Shown here piece by piece: positions 38,236 through 51,000 of a stretch of DNA of 64,000 nucleotides. The DNA lies in contig NW_023503972.1 of assembly GCF_014529535.1 (NCBI RefSeq), positions 6,448,001 to 6,512,000 of the forward strand. The letters run 5' to 3'. This stretch comes from Bradysia coprophila (taxonomy: Eukaryota > Arthropoda > Insecta > Diptera > Sciaridae). The notes under the pieces are model-generated. The model ran no database searches. It had not been told where the DNA came from and worked only from the letters and a program-made list of their open reading frames with translations. The position numbers and the translations under genes were made by a program. The first letter of the stretch is position 1. Every line of letters begins with the position of its first letter.

Positions 38236-39951
38236 CTAATTTCTTGCAGTGTGAATCGAATTAAATGATTCAAATAAGAGGAAATATGTTCCCAAAGCTG
38301 TGGTGAGCTGCGAAAGAAATGGTTAAAATTCAGATTTTGTTAAAATTTTAAGGACGAATAAAATTTACTGTATACAATAGTGTCCAATCAATCGTAAATA
38401 AACCGCATGAAATTACCGTCTCTGAATGACTAATTTGGTTGCTTAAAGCGTTGAACTGAAAAAGAAAATGTTTACTTTGAAGAAAACTTAAAAGAATAAA
38501 TAAAGGACGCAACAGCAATAGGCTGGAAACTTGACGCAACTCCTTCTTTTCCCATAATTTTCCTAAATTTTTTTCAAATTTTTCAAAAAAGTTTTTTGGA
38601 AAAACTAAGTAGATTTGAAGTGGTTACAGCCGTCCATAGTCATTTTTTACCTGTAGCAGAACATTCTGGTTTTGCTCCAACGGAATAGTCTTGTTTATGA
38701 GCGATTGAGTAATTTTCCTCTGCAAACGATTCGGAATACAAAATGTCGATACGTCAAGTCTCAGATTACCTCTTTCCGTATTTTACTGCCAATCGAAATG
38801 CTTTTGTACATCAAGAAAGAGTTGTAGACGAGTCTCACAGAAAAATATACGGCAGACCCTGGAGTTCCATAATCAATCGAATGGCGATTTACTTGGTAGG
38901 TCATAAATGCTGTCACCGTCATAGATACAAAAAATGTTGCAGTACACAAAACGAACTGTTGAAATGTGAAAATGAGACGACGTCTGAAGATTGTGTCAAC
39001 CTCCAAAATGAGGAAATATAATTTAGAAAATCGAACCTGTACTGCATTTGCCTGGCTAACAGTTTCTACAATCTGTACCAGCTTCAGATGGCTCATCGAC
39101 ACATTACGCACGAATGTACAATCGTTTGAAGCACGAACCTCTTTGTCTCTGGTTTCTGTTACATGTTTGCTGCAAAAGTGGGGAAAAAAATGTTTCCTCG
39201 AGGAACCGATACATTCAGAGTATTCACCTCAAACAAATATTTATTATGCGGAATCGGTCAGCAAGGTTAGACAAAATATACCAAAATGCTGTCAAATACG
39301 ACGATTCACATCCATTCATCACAGCATGACCAATGTATGTCGCTACAATAAAAATTGTTCTCGTATCCCTTGTACCCTTAGATATGGTCAAACTTAGCCA
39401 AATCGTCGGAAATTGCCACAATAGCGTAGTCAGTCCATAGAAAATTATTAATCGTTTATGACTGGCATCTACCTGTACACCTATTTCTGTCATCTTTAAA
39501 AACATTTCCTTGAGAGGAAAATCGATTAAAAACCAAACAACCACCTGACCTGTCTATCGAACTCGTTGAACGATGACATAACTCTCCGCATGTTGGCCGC
39601 ATTTATCATATCCATAGCGATTATGAATAAATTTCTAATGCAAGCAGCATAAGTTAGAATGTCCCCCAGAAAAACAATGACCACCAAGCCTGAAGAGCCC
39701 ATGTTGGCCGCAAATTCATTGGTAAACACTTTGTCGTAACTGTCCCATTTTTTTGATAACGGCATGCAGACGAAAACGTACACAGCGAAATGAATCAAGC
39801 AGAGAAGTACATCGATCGCTTGTAGTGATACATTTAAATGCGACACGTCTGTTGACCTTGGCAAAGAATAAAGATTGCAACCGAATATTTTCGATGCATA
39901 GAATATGGGCAGAAATGACTTAACACTGTCCGATGGTATTGTGGTTGGCAT
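38236..39951 (-). CDS. Insect gustatory receptor (7-transmembrane chemoreceptor)
   Basis: Ligand-gated chemoreceptor of taste neurons. Minus-strand exons: 39951-39550, 39493-39228, 39169-39037, 38955-38770, 38719-38651, 38455-38369 and 38307-38236; phases close to 404 aa, the usual length. Seen: N-terminal FLPIFYASKIFGCNLYSLP, several hydrophobic helices (LQAIDVLLCLIHFAVYVFV, VVIVFLGDILTYAACI), FNEFDRQ joined to MTEIGVQVD, HLKLVQIVETVSQAN before helix 5, and SCGLFTIDWTLLYT before helix 7. The family TYhhhhhQF signature is altered here to TYFLLFESF in the last exon. The start ATG at 39951 is preferred to an upstream GTG. Two neighbouring donors are weak (GTCAGG at 39549, GTTCGA at 39036). Intact frame suggests a functional gene; subfamily and ligand cannot be told. 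Confidence 0.88.
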
Positions 39952-41215
39952 TGCACTAACTATTGTGAGGTAGAAACTGGCCACTTGAGATTAATGGGGT
40001 GAATCCATTAGAGGTAATTATCAGGCCTGCACGATACGAAGTAATCATAAGAGTCTATTGGGCTTATCCACCATCCAGTTACAGTACTAAATAAGGAACA
40101 TTGGTTTACTGGATCATGAGTTAAAGCTGTCCGACCGATCGTAAGTCCAGCTTATCGTTCGTAGAATACCAGGGAATCAGGTCCGATACTGTCGTAGCGA
40201 ACACTAAATGGTTATAAGAATATTGTTATTCGGTGGTTCGATGGTATACATTCAATCTACAAAAAGAGCTGCTAGTGACTAGGTGACCACTCTAATGTAT
40301 GTTCATATCTAATGTTCGAATAAATATTTTATTTGTGGAACATTAATAGCAAGTCATTAGTGCAGCTTAAGAACAATTCCACTCGTCCAAAAAATAATAT
40401 TTTTATGTCACTCAGCATCATAATATGCATAATTTGCAAACTTCAGATGCCCCTGTGGCATAAAACGTTGTATGAATCTCGGTGCATAGTATTTAATTAG
40501 GCTCACGATGTGTATTAGCCTGCGGCCTCGTGTCATAATTACAGATCTAGAGCCGAATAAAGTACTTTGCACTCGATGTCATAAATAACTATATTTCGAT
40601 GATTACGTTCACGGCAGAGTAAAATTAACTTATTTATTTTACTCTTCCGTGTTATGTTGTACAGTGTATGTTCGATTTAAATGGAAAGTGGGAGTCATGG
40701 TAAGGAATTACCTTTTCTAATAACCAGCTAATTTGTGAGAACTGCTAGTTATTCATGGACGATTAGGCTAAGCCAGCACAACAAGGCTTATTTCACATTC
40801 TAGACGAAAAAACTTTGGAGAGAAGTGCGATTTTAATGACGATTGTTTATTTTTATCGCAACTTGATGACGCCAACGCCTGAATGTAGGATGCGGAGCGG
40901 CATCATCAACAGAGCGATTTGAGTACTTTAATGATAACTCTGACAACTTGTATGGTTAAAAGGTCGACTTACAAGCTATTTGCACAACCGTGAGTGCCAT
41001 AACCAAGGACTACAGTCCGAGAAAAATAAGTAGTCAATTATTATTCAACGGGTACAATACAGCTTGTTCCACATTCGCTATTATACGTTACTATACTACA
41101 TACAAATAGTGGATTTCGTATATGGAACAAGTTGGATCATGCACAATTTCCAGAAATTTTAGAGTTTAAACAAACTTTTAGAAATTGCAGAATTTTGTAG
41201 AAAATGTTCTAGAAA
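39952..41215. other. Intergenic, no gene seen
   Basis: Upstream flank of the gustatory receptor. Apart from the dispersed repeat at 40405-40600 I find nothing recognisable. Confidence 0.4.
40405..40600. repeat. Inverted dispersed copy of the 37.7-kb repeat
   Basis: Reading the minus strand gives AGCCTAATTAAATACTATGC, ATTCATACAACGTTTTATGC and a TATGATGCTGAGTG end, paralleling 37705-37800. A third, diverged copy is near 57380-57475. AATAAAGTACTTTGCA occurs again at 40557-40572. Confidence 0.5.
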
Positions 41216-41726
41216 ATTCACGCCATAAGAGTGGTCGAAATTCAAAATCTTTCCCGCTCAAGTCTTTCTAACGCATCGTCATTTTCATACAGCGTTAAAA
41301 TGTATTTTTCATGCTTCGGGCCGAAAATGAGCGAAATTTCAAGTTTTCGGCCCTTTGCATGAAAGCTCACATGTGTACCTGATTTGCACGATTGATTTTA
41401 GGCACTTTCGCTTGTAAGCCTCACTCCGTTTGGCCTGCAACAATTTTAGGCACACTTACAGCGTGAATTCACGCCGTAAGTGTGCCTAAAATCAATGAAA
41501 GTATAAACCAGATATGGTCTGTTCAGCGTTCAAACAAACCGGATTTCATATAAACAAACTCACCTCGCATGAAAGGTTCATTGCCTAAAATATGAATTTT
41601 AAGTGTACGAGTCCAAAAGTGAACCGAAAAATACATTTCAACGCTTCTTTGTATGAAAATGACGTTGTGTTGGAAAGACTTGCGTGAGAAAGATTTTTTT
41701 AAATCGACAGCACTTACGGCGTGAAT
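41216..41726. mobile_element. 511-bp foldback element with a central 50-nt palindrome
   Basis: Termini AATTCACGCC at 41216 and GGCGTGAATT ending near 41726 are inverted. About 110 bp of each outer arm pair (AAATCTTTC, AAGTCTTTC, GTCATTTTCATAC, AAATGTATTTTTC). The centre 41443-41492 is a palindrome with 17-nt outer arms and a 14-nt core GCGTGAATTCACGC, broken by a single mismatch (41460/41475). The core repeats the terminal motif. The inner right arm carries the ATCAATGAAAGTATAAACC segment also present at 27309. No coding capacity. Confidence 0.8.
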
Positions 41727-42074
41727 TGCAATTACGATTAAAATTTTTACTCGAATGGTGTGTTTCAACAATTTTTCCACATAAATATGAGAAAACGTTT
41801 TACCAAAAATAGTCCCTGCAACAGGAGATACAGTCTGTGTGCTTTTAATCAATGAAACCATCGAACGTTTTAAATTTTGATTTGAATTTCCCACACCACA
41901 CTATGATTATAGTGATTATACCAACCGCGCTCCACACGTAAGCAACTTCACGCACGTATAATTTATTGACGTTTTACCATTTGATGTTAGTCGAATTTGT
42001 TTTGGTTTTCTGTTTTGCGAAAAATCGAAAATTTTGTCTGGCACTCGTCTGGGTGGAAAACAAACTAGCTGAAG

Positions 42075-45000
42075 ATGCCCGTAAATATCAAAGATTGACG
42101 CGGTGATGGAGTAAACGTTAATTGTCTCATTTAATCGGTTTTTTACAGGAAAACAGCGATTCAGCCGATCCAACGGATGTTGAGATCGAAAATGTTCGAG
42201 TGGTTGTCCGTGTACGCCCAATGGACAAAATCGAACAAGATGCATTCAGTGAAAATGTTATTAAAGTGGACAAAGTGAATAGAAGTGTGATTGTGCGTAA
42301 ACCAAATGCTAGTACCGGTGAGCCACCGAAAATCTACTATTTCGACAACGTTTTCGGCGAAGATTCGTCACAGGTGCGTAGTAAAACAAAATTTTCTTCT
42401 CTTCACTTTCACCTTTCATTGCCATATCAGTCAAGGTGCGCTACATTAATGATGTAAACAAATGACCAGAAAAAACGCTTTGAACGTAAGTTTTTAGGTG
42501 TTAGATGACCCTGGAGCACATTCGATATTTAAGTTTATTTCGTCCGGTTTAATAACGAACGATAATAATAATCACAGCAACGGATGTTGTGAGTCACCGC
42601 CGTAGTTAGGAAAACATTTTTTATGGCAACACACATAGCAACACAATGTGTTGAACGTGAAGTAGATAGAACAGAACAGATACAAAGAGCAGATGTACGT
42701 CTCATACTAATGCTTGTAACTGACTTAGGGTTCGCAGTCGGCCCTGTAAATGTCTGAATAAAGACTGAATCGTGTGGCTCAGGTAAGCACTTGCTCTCAG
42801 CGGATCTGTTTCTATTCAAATAAGTTTCGGGACCATCCAAATGAGTCAGACGTGTTCTTTACTTAACAGTAAGGCGGTGTTAGCGACGTTATTCACTTTG
42901 ACACGATAATAGCAACTAAGACCGTTGTCAAGTCTGTCGTTGATTTAGCATGTTGCAACAAGTGAAATTACCTAAAATCGGTTGTCCAAAGCAGACTCAT
43001 TCCCAGTTCAGGCTGTCTTAGAAGCAAAGGCTGCAAGTCAGGTCAGCGGTATCGCATCACCTTGAAATCACAGAGAAATTGACGATTGAATGTTACTTAT
43101 TCCTGGTTCTGGTTTTCATAAGCAAACAGAATTCTGAGACAGTTTTTAGCGATCACTACTGGCGCTCTAATTTTGAAAGTAATTTTTCTGAGTAAGTTTC
43201 CAACGTTACTGCTACAGTTACCGTTTAAAAAAAAGCGAGTTGCGAACCAATAGGTCTCTTCCAAGGCCGTTCAAAATGTCAATCGTCATCCACAGAGAAG
43301 CCAACACAACCTCACTTTGAAGTTTTAACGAACAAATTGGTTCAAGTTGCGGTTATGTTTGCTTCTGTCGATGACGGTCGGTTGTTTTCGGCTTGTCAAA
43401 ATTCGTTTTACCGTCCGATGGAAGAAACCTATCCTTTACTTCGTATTTCGGGTCGCATATGAAAAAAAAATTCCTTTCCTAAATGTCAGAATTCGGCCCA
43501 TTTATCTATCTTATGCTTCACTTACATTTAAAACAAGAAAGTATCTGGGCAATGAATTAGTATATGGGTTCGGGGTGTGCTATCGAGTCCACAAAAAATT
43601 GTCATCATCCCCAGATGTCCAAAGTCGATCTTCACCGAAGCTAAATTTTCTTGTTTTGAGAATTTTTTCATTTTATAGAACGTAATTGAAATTTTCAGAC
43701 ATACGGAAAAAACCACTTGAATATACACAAAGAATAGTGGCATTGTTCGTTCCTGGACTCTTGATATGATCACTAAATGCAAATAGCATAACTTTAGGAT
43801 AATTTTTGATCACAATCAGACTTTAACGCCGTTCGTTGAACTCGAAATTATGAAAAAATTGGTTAAATTTGGGCAACTTTTTACTTCGTGCAACTTCCTG
43901 GCCTGCAACACAATTTTTCTGAGGTTTAGTTTACGTGGGATGATAGTGAGTGTGTCTAGCTACAACACTCCATAGTCGGTTTCACGGAAACGTTCTGTTG
44001 CAGGCCAGCAGTACTGTGCAAAAATCGACCATACTTTCATTGTTTACTCCGGAACGTAAAGTGGTACCGACTCGTGCCTATACTCTAATGATAGGTCTTT
44101 TAGAGGCGCACACTCGCACAACATTTCAACTTTTAAAAAATCGTCTACCTCGAGTAAAAAAGTGTTTTCCCCACCCTATGACATGTGCCTGCATTTTACC
44201 AATTTACACCAAGAGTACACAATTAATAAAAAAAGGAAAAGATACGTATTGTCTAGAATTGAAAGACGAATCCAACGCGTTATAGCTCGCCCGGATCGCC
44301 GAACCTTAGTATTGATTTTCCCCAAAATTGGTTCAAGTTTTGGTGATATCACTCTTAAGTGAACTTTAGGCACTTTAGAACGTTACCAGTGCAATATTAT
44401 CACTAGAAAAAAATCATGTGTCTGGTGTGGGAATCGAAATCGGTTCATAATGGAACACATGAGCACATGAGTTTTGAGACATTTGTTAGTGAAATTATTG
44501 TTTTTCGACTCATAGGAGCCCAGCAGAAAAAATAAAAACTGGAAGAAGTTTGTGAAGTCATTCTTGTGAGTCGTCAAAGTTTAATTTCCAAGATGACAAT
44601 TGACTCATGTTTTCAGAGTCGATAGTAAACTTGAAAATTCTTCAATCGGTACAGAAAATTATTCGATTTTAGCTCAAGTGGACTTCAACTCTTGGGAATG
44701 ATGTAGGCTCTACGAAAAAGAAAAGTTTTTGAACTTCGTCAGCGACATGTTTGTGTAGCTGATGTATTTTTTTTCTTGCCTAAAATAGAAGTAAAATGGC
44801 TTAACGGAGAAATTCAATCCGGCCCTGGGTTCCATATAAATTTATTAGCGCGAATGTAAACACATTTTTCCCGTATTTTCATCTAAGGCTTGTGTCTATG
44901 GTCTCAGGTCTCTGATAAGGTGGCTCGTATGTGGTCATTTAGTTGTTGCTGCTGCTGATGCAGTTTTTCCTGAAGATAATTCATCTGCTCTTTGTTTACT

Positions 45001-48000
45001 AATTATAGAAAGCGCTTCATCGATTATTATTTGTACTTAAAATTTTTATTTTCAATAAATTTTCTCTTTTCTCATTTTTATACATTAAAAATCGCCTGAT
45101 TGAAAATGGCCCGTTCTTAACATTAAAATAGAAATAAAAAAAAGTTTTGTGTTTACTTATCCAAGGAATGATCGAAGAAAATAATGTGAATGAATAATTG
45201 AACGGTCTACGAACAGTGTAGGTGGTGAGGAATGTTTCGAATGTGACTCAGATCCAATTTGTAATTTTTAATTGAAGAAATGGTTTCAACAAACCAAAAA
45301 AAGAATTAAATTAAATTTGCTAATGTGATTGATATGAATATTTTAAGTGAATTCTCATCGTATTGATCGACTGCACCGTATTAGTGTTGGTAAATGAATG
45401 TCGTTCCAATATTTAACTAATTTTGTCATATAACATTTGGACGGATTAGTTATTTGTAAATGATGTGGCCCTTAAACTAACAATTTTCTTTCTTAAAAAA
45501 CAAACTTTGAACTTAACATTTAACGCTCTCCGATTATAAATCAACAATTTTATATTTTGGTGTAAAGAATCTTTAAGAAATGTGAACTTTTATTAGCTTT
45601 GTCTTTTGTCGTGTGGTTCGATTAAATCAGCTCCCACATTGATCCATTCCCTCTTTAAAATCTAATCGCCCAAATCGCCACGCGAACCAGATCGTGCAAC
45701 TGCAATCAATTCGATTAAAAACACAATCGCTCCGATGACGCATATGAATCCTGTTGCACAGACCAAGTCCAACCTGAAAATGTCAATAAAAGAAAAAACA
45801 ATTCTGTGAAATGGGGTTAATTAATCCGAATGGTAATTGCCAATACGGTATGACAGGTACGACATACACATAGAATGAACAGAATTTGATTTTCGTTTTG
45901 AATACATAGAAAGCAGTGCGTTGAGTTCATGTTTAATGTTTGACTAATAAATTAGAGCAATGAAACTGGCATGACAGTCACATTTTATTATGTCGTGCCA
46001 AATTCGAACATTTAATCAACACGAAAACCGTTGTCTGTCAATTCGTATTGTAACCCTTGGTATTAGCCTAACACGATTAGGTCAAAACCATGTATAACAT
46101 ATCGGTAATCGGTGTAGATTACATTATTAATGGTAAATAATTTAGTCCGATTAATATGTTACCTTCGCTGTTGCACAATAATCTGCTGGCGTTATGTCAT
46201 TGAAAATATCGAATTAAAATGCCTAGGACTTTAAAAAATCGTTTTCCTTGAATCAAAGTCAGATTTCCTAGAATTTAAATGCAGATGCAGGACTTAAAGG
46301 TGGTTCGAAGGGGAGAAGATTCATCGAAACTGAATGAAATTAAAGGGGAAGGAGAGGGTGAATTTTGACAACGAAAACACTTAAACAAAGAAATAGTGGC
46401 ATCTTAAGGCCAGTTCATGGTCGCATATATCGCAAAAATGTATGCGAGTATGAACTGGCCTTAATGGGATTCGGAAATCACGAGTTTTTCATGGTCTTCC
46501 ATTAGGTGACGTGAACTGAGTTGCTAAAATTTTCGAAAGATAGGTCCTGATTAAACCAAAATTTACCATGGACCAGACCACTCACTCTATAGTTACTTTA
46601 GTAAGTCTTCCACTTGTTTGACTTGTTTAACGATTGCGCACCAATCATATGAACGAACATCCGGGCTACAAACACAGGCCGACAAGGAACACATAGACAT
46701 TGACGAAGAGGAAAGAAAAGTAGCCAATGGGAAATCGACTGTTACAATCTTCCGGTCTGCACGGAATTCGCTCAATCATTTATAGCCAATATAAACAACT
46801 CTGCCGAGCTGAGTCTAACTTGGCAAATGTGAACGAAATCCTCGAGAATCATGTATCACGACTATCTTAACAGACTAAATACAACCTCAAAACGGAGCCC
46901 AATTTTTCCATTTGAATGCGAGAAGTCTAAGAGCTTTCGGAACATATCGGCCGAAGACCAATGAATCATTCAAACTTTCCCATTCTTCTGTGCAAAAAGT
47001 AATCGGTAATACAAATGAATGCTAGACAGCATAGAAATGAATTTGTTTTGCTGAACGATGACGCCGTGTCAATGAATATGAAGTCGCTGACTTAAAATGA
47101 ATTACACGAAAATTTGGACTGGCTATAATCACTGCATTCATTCGAAGCAACGTGAGCCAATTTTTCATTATCTTTAAGGATTTAAGAAGTCTTTACGAGC
47201 TTTAAGCTTCTTCTGAATACCAATATGAAATTCAAAATATCATCGGTTCCTTAAACATGCTGAAAGCTCACATAAGCTTTGCGTAAGCTTTGTAAAAGCT
47301 CGGCAAAAGCTAACGGGCAATCGACTCACATCACATTATGACTCATTTGATGAAAGTCGATTTATGATAAACACAATCACATAGCTTCAGTTTCTCGTTC
47401 GATTAAAAAACAGTTCACAAATGACTGATTCAAATAAATTGAACGTGTTAGTAAAAACGTACATGTTTGAACTGTTATGCACTTTCGGATAAAGTAATCT
47501 ACAGCTTCTATGTCTAAACGAAGAAAAATTAAACGAAATCCCACAGCAAATGTTCCGGTTAGTCCAACATTTAGTTACAATCGAAGACAATAAAAGCATC
47601 GAGACCGAATCAAATTACCTCTGTGTATTCGGTGGCCAATAATTCCGTTCCTTTGTCTCAACCCAATCCTTTAACAGGGTAGCTGCACATGCGGCATACA
47701 AAATGAAACCGATCAACGATAAAGCCGCTGTTGTCTTCCATGGCCAGCTAAAAATTTTTTATCGATTAGCCATATGAACTGCGCTTTCCGTGCAATCATT
47801 CAACTTACTGATCTTTGACCAATTTTCCGAACAGATAAGCCGCCGATATGATCAGGTAACTGGCAAATGTTGAATAGGCCAATGCAACTGTGCGTTGTGA
47901 TACGAATACTCGTATACGGGAGTTGGTAGCAGGCTCATCGATTAGACCAATGCATAGGATGCAAATGAGCTGTTAAAAATTCGAATTTTTTTAATATTCA

Positions 48001-51000
48001 AATATCGTTACGTGATGGAAATAACATTTTCTGATTTTTCTGTTCGTTTCACGCGCTATTCGAATTTATTTAATGCATGGACGATGGACGATGGTATTAT
48101 ATTTCAATTAATTGTAATGTTAAGGTCAACGGTGCCGTGCTTTATCGTTTTTTTTTTTCAAATATAATTACCGTAGGCTTTCAACAAGTACAGCACGTAG
48201 GCTGTGTGGCTCTTTTGTTATGAATCATTCAACAAAAATTTTCCATTGAATTAGTTATATGTTCTCACAGCAATATCCTAAATGATTTGCGTTATATTAT
48301 GCCCGCATTGTCGGAAGGTTAAGGTTTTTTTTTTTAAATTAAAGTAGTCGAGTAGGCTGTTGGCTGATCTGAAGTATATTTATGAAGCTTACGAAGCAGT
48401 AGGACCTCTGAAGTCTCAACATTTAGAATTTAGAAAAATTGCTGATAAAAGGTTGTGACTGAAGTTGGTCTATAAAGAGCTATAAATGCTCGATTTGCTG
48501 AGTATTTGCATTGGAAGTTTAATTAGTCTCATCTAGTTCCGTTGTTCGTAAAAATAGATCCACCTGCCTATCATTTATATAGCCACATTGTGTGAGATAG
48601 TCGTCGTTTTCCGAAAACGGTTTTCGTTTTGCCAGATGAAAAATAACTGGAAATATTTTGAAGCAAAATTCTACAGGAATTAACATTCTAAACCCAGCCA
48701 CTGTATGGGATTTAAATTTTTTTAGTGCTTCTTATATTCCAAAATCTCAGTTTGGCTGGTTTTAGAATGTTATTAACTGTTCAGAGGACGACAATATTTT
48801 CACTTGATGATCTTCTAGTCACTCATCGTGCCTCAGTTCTGTGGGCAAAATGTTTCGATTCGTTTCAATAAATTCACAGGCCGGTAGAGCCGGTAGATTT
48901 ATGTTTTTTTTTTTTAAATAATTTCCAAATTAAATTGTGCGACGGTTTACAATGAAAGTTTCCAATATTTGCACAAATTGATAACAAAATTGCATTTCAA
49001 CTGATAATTCAGCAGCAGTGCAATAGCAAGTCTGCCATTGACTCGACTTAATTGCAAACAGATGGTAATTTCTCTCATGAAACCGTAACAACCTTATTCA
49101 ATCGATTTTTATTATGTTACGACGCCATTCGGTCTATGAAGGTACAAATGTACATCCTAAAAACAATGATTGTTGAACTAAGTGTCAATATTCAACGCAT
49201 CAACCAATGATATATTATCTGCCCACACAGCACGGTTTGTAATAAATTCGATTCATTTGCTTTCTACTTTGTTACGTGAACGTAAAGCGGAAAGTCAAGC
49301 ACTTTTTCCGCAGTGTGAATGAACTTACTACGAAGTGCTGAAAAGTGATATCGAATCGATGGCCTTTGTTCGTAGGTTTTCTTATTTGTTATTAAAAGAA
49401 ATGAAAAGGATATTGATTAAGAGTGTTGTTGTACACTGTGTATACTGCAATACAATAATTAATGCCAATGGAAACAGCCTGAGAACGATTCGAGTGTAAG
49501 ATTGTTTTTGCTACCAATTTTGGTAGGAACTGATTTTGAGGTAATAGTCATTTACATCACGGGATTTGAAATGTCCAGTTTTCGGGTGAATTTTGTTGAT
49601 CCGAGGCGAAGCCGAGATCCAAAAAAACATATGAAAATGTGATTTTTCAACTTTTTATGCCAAGTTTTGTTATGGATTTTACATGCTGTGATTTTCCAAG
49701 CTAATTTGTTTTCCCTATTAATGTAATAAGCAACCCTAATAATACGACCCTAGCATGAAATATTATATTACGTCCTTGCTTGTAAGTTTGTTGTTTTGAC
49801 AAGTGCGAACTTTGCGGAACGAGCCAAAGGCGGGTGAAGTAAGCACACAAGCCAAAACAATAAATTAAAAGCAATTTAGAAAGAGTAATCTCTTTGGTCT
49901 ATTCCGTCTATTCAGAACTCTGAATGGTGTACAAAATTGAAAGTATTATAACTGTTCTAATCTCGGAATTGTATGGATAGCCTAACCGTTAATGTTCATA
50001 AAAAGAGACCGCACCGCCACTGCTATTTTCCGGGCACAGCTCGTTTATCGGAGAAACATTACATGTTTCAATTTGAAAAAAACATTATGAGCTACCCCGA
50101 CCCTATCCAAGATTTTTTTTCGTAAAAGTTCATTTTACGTTTGATATACTATACGATGGACGTACACGGCACCCTCGTCTATTCAACACCACAACTGAAT
50201 GGACAACAATATAGTTTCCAGTATTGTATTGTAATATCACACACGGAGATATAAATAATAAATCTGGTGGTAAAACTAATAAAGGTGAAACATAGAACTG
50301 TGTGAACAATGTGAACGACTCTTCTCTTCCCGGACTATTCAGTTCCTTAACTCTAAAAAATAGGAAATTAAAAATGTAAAATGTTTTCTTACCAATTCGA
50401 TCGACTTGAATATCGCTGGCCAGTATTTAGCTGCACCCTGTGGTCTTCTTCCATCCATTCCATACTTTCCCGATGCATCGGCCTGATCGTCAGACATTTT
50501 CAGTTGCGATATTTCTAATTGAAATAACAGAAATTTCGTATATCAATGAATGTCGTTGATAAAAACGGTTCAATTTGCCATGCATGTGAAAAACGCATTC
50601 GAGTTATTAGTTGGATGCGTGGTGATGGTTTCATGTGAACTGAACATTTCTGTTTCGATTTTTTTTTGTTTTTCGTAAATTAAATTTTTAATGAAATGTG
50701 ATCAGTTCACAGACCAGCAAGTACTTTATTGGTGTGAATTAGTTCCCTGACTGTTAATCAATTCAATGCACAAACGCCTGCACAATGGTTCTTTTCATTC
50801 GGTTGCATCGGTCAATGACAAACAATTAATTTAATGCACGTAAAGGCGGCAACAATACATCTACCAATTAAATCGACAGAAAAATTAGTCAAAAAAAAAA
50901 CGTTTTCATTCAATGCGTGATTTAACAAAAATTGATTTTTATTCCAAACAATTGTTGCTCTGTTAATATACCATTAATGGATGCGTCACACACACACCAT

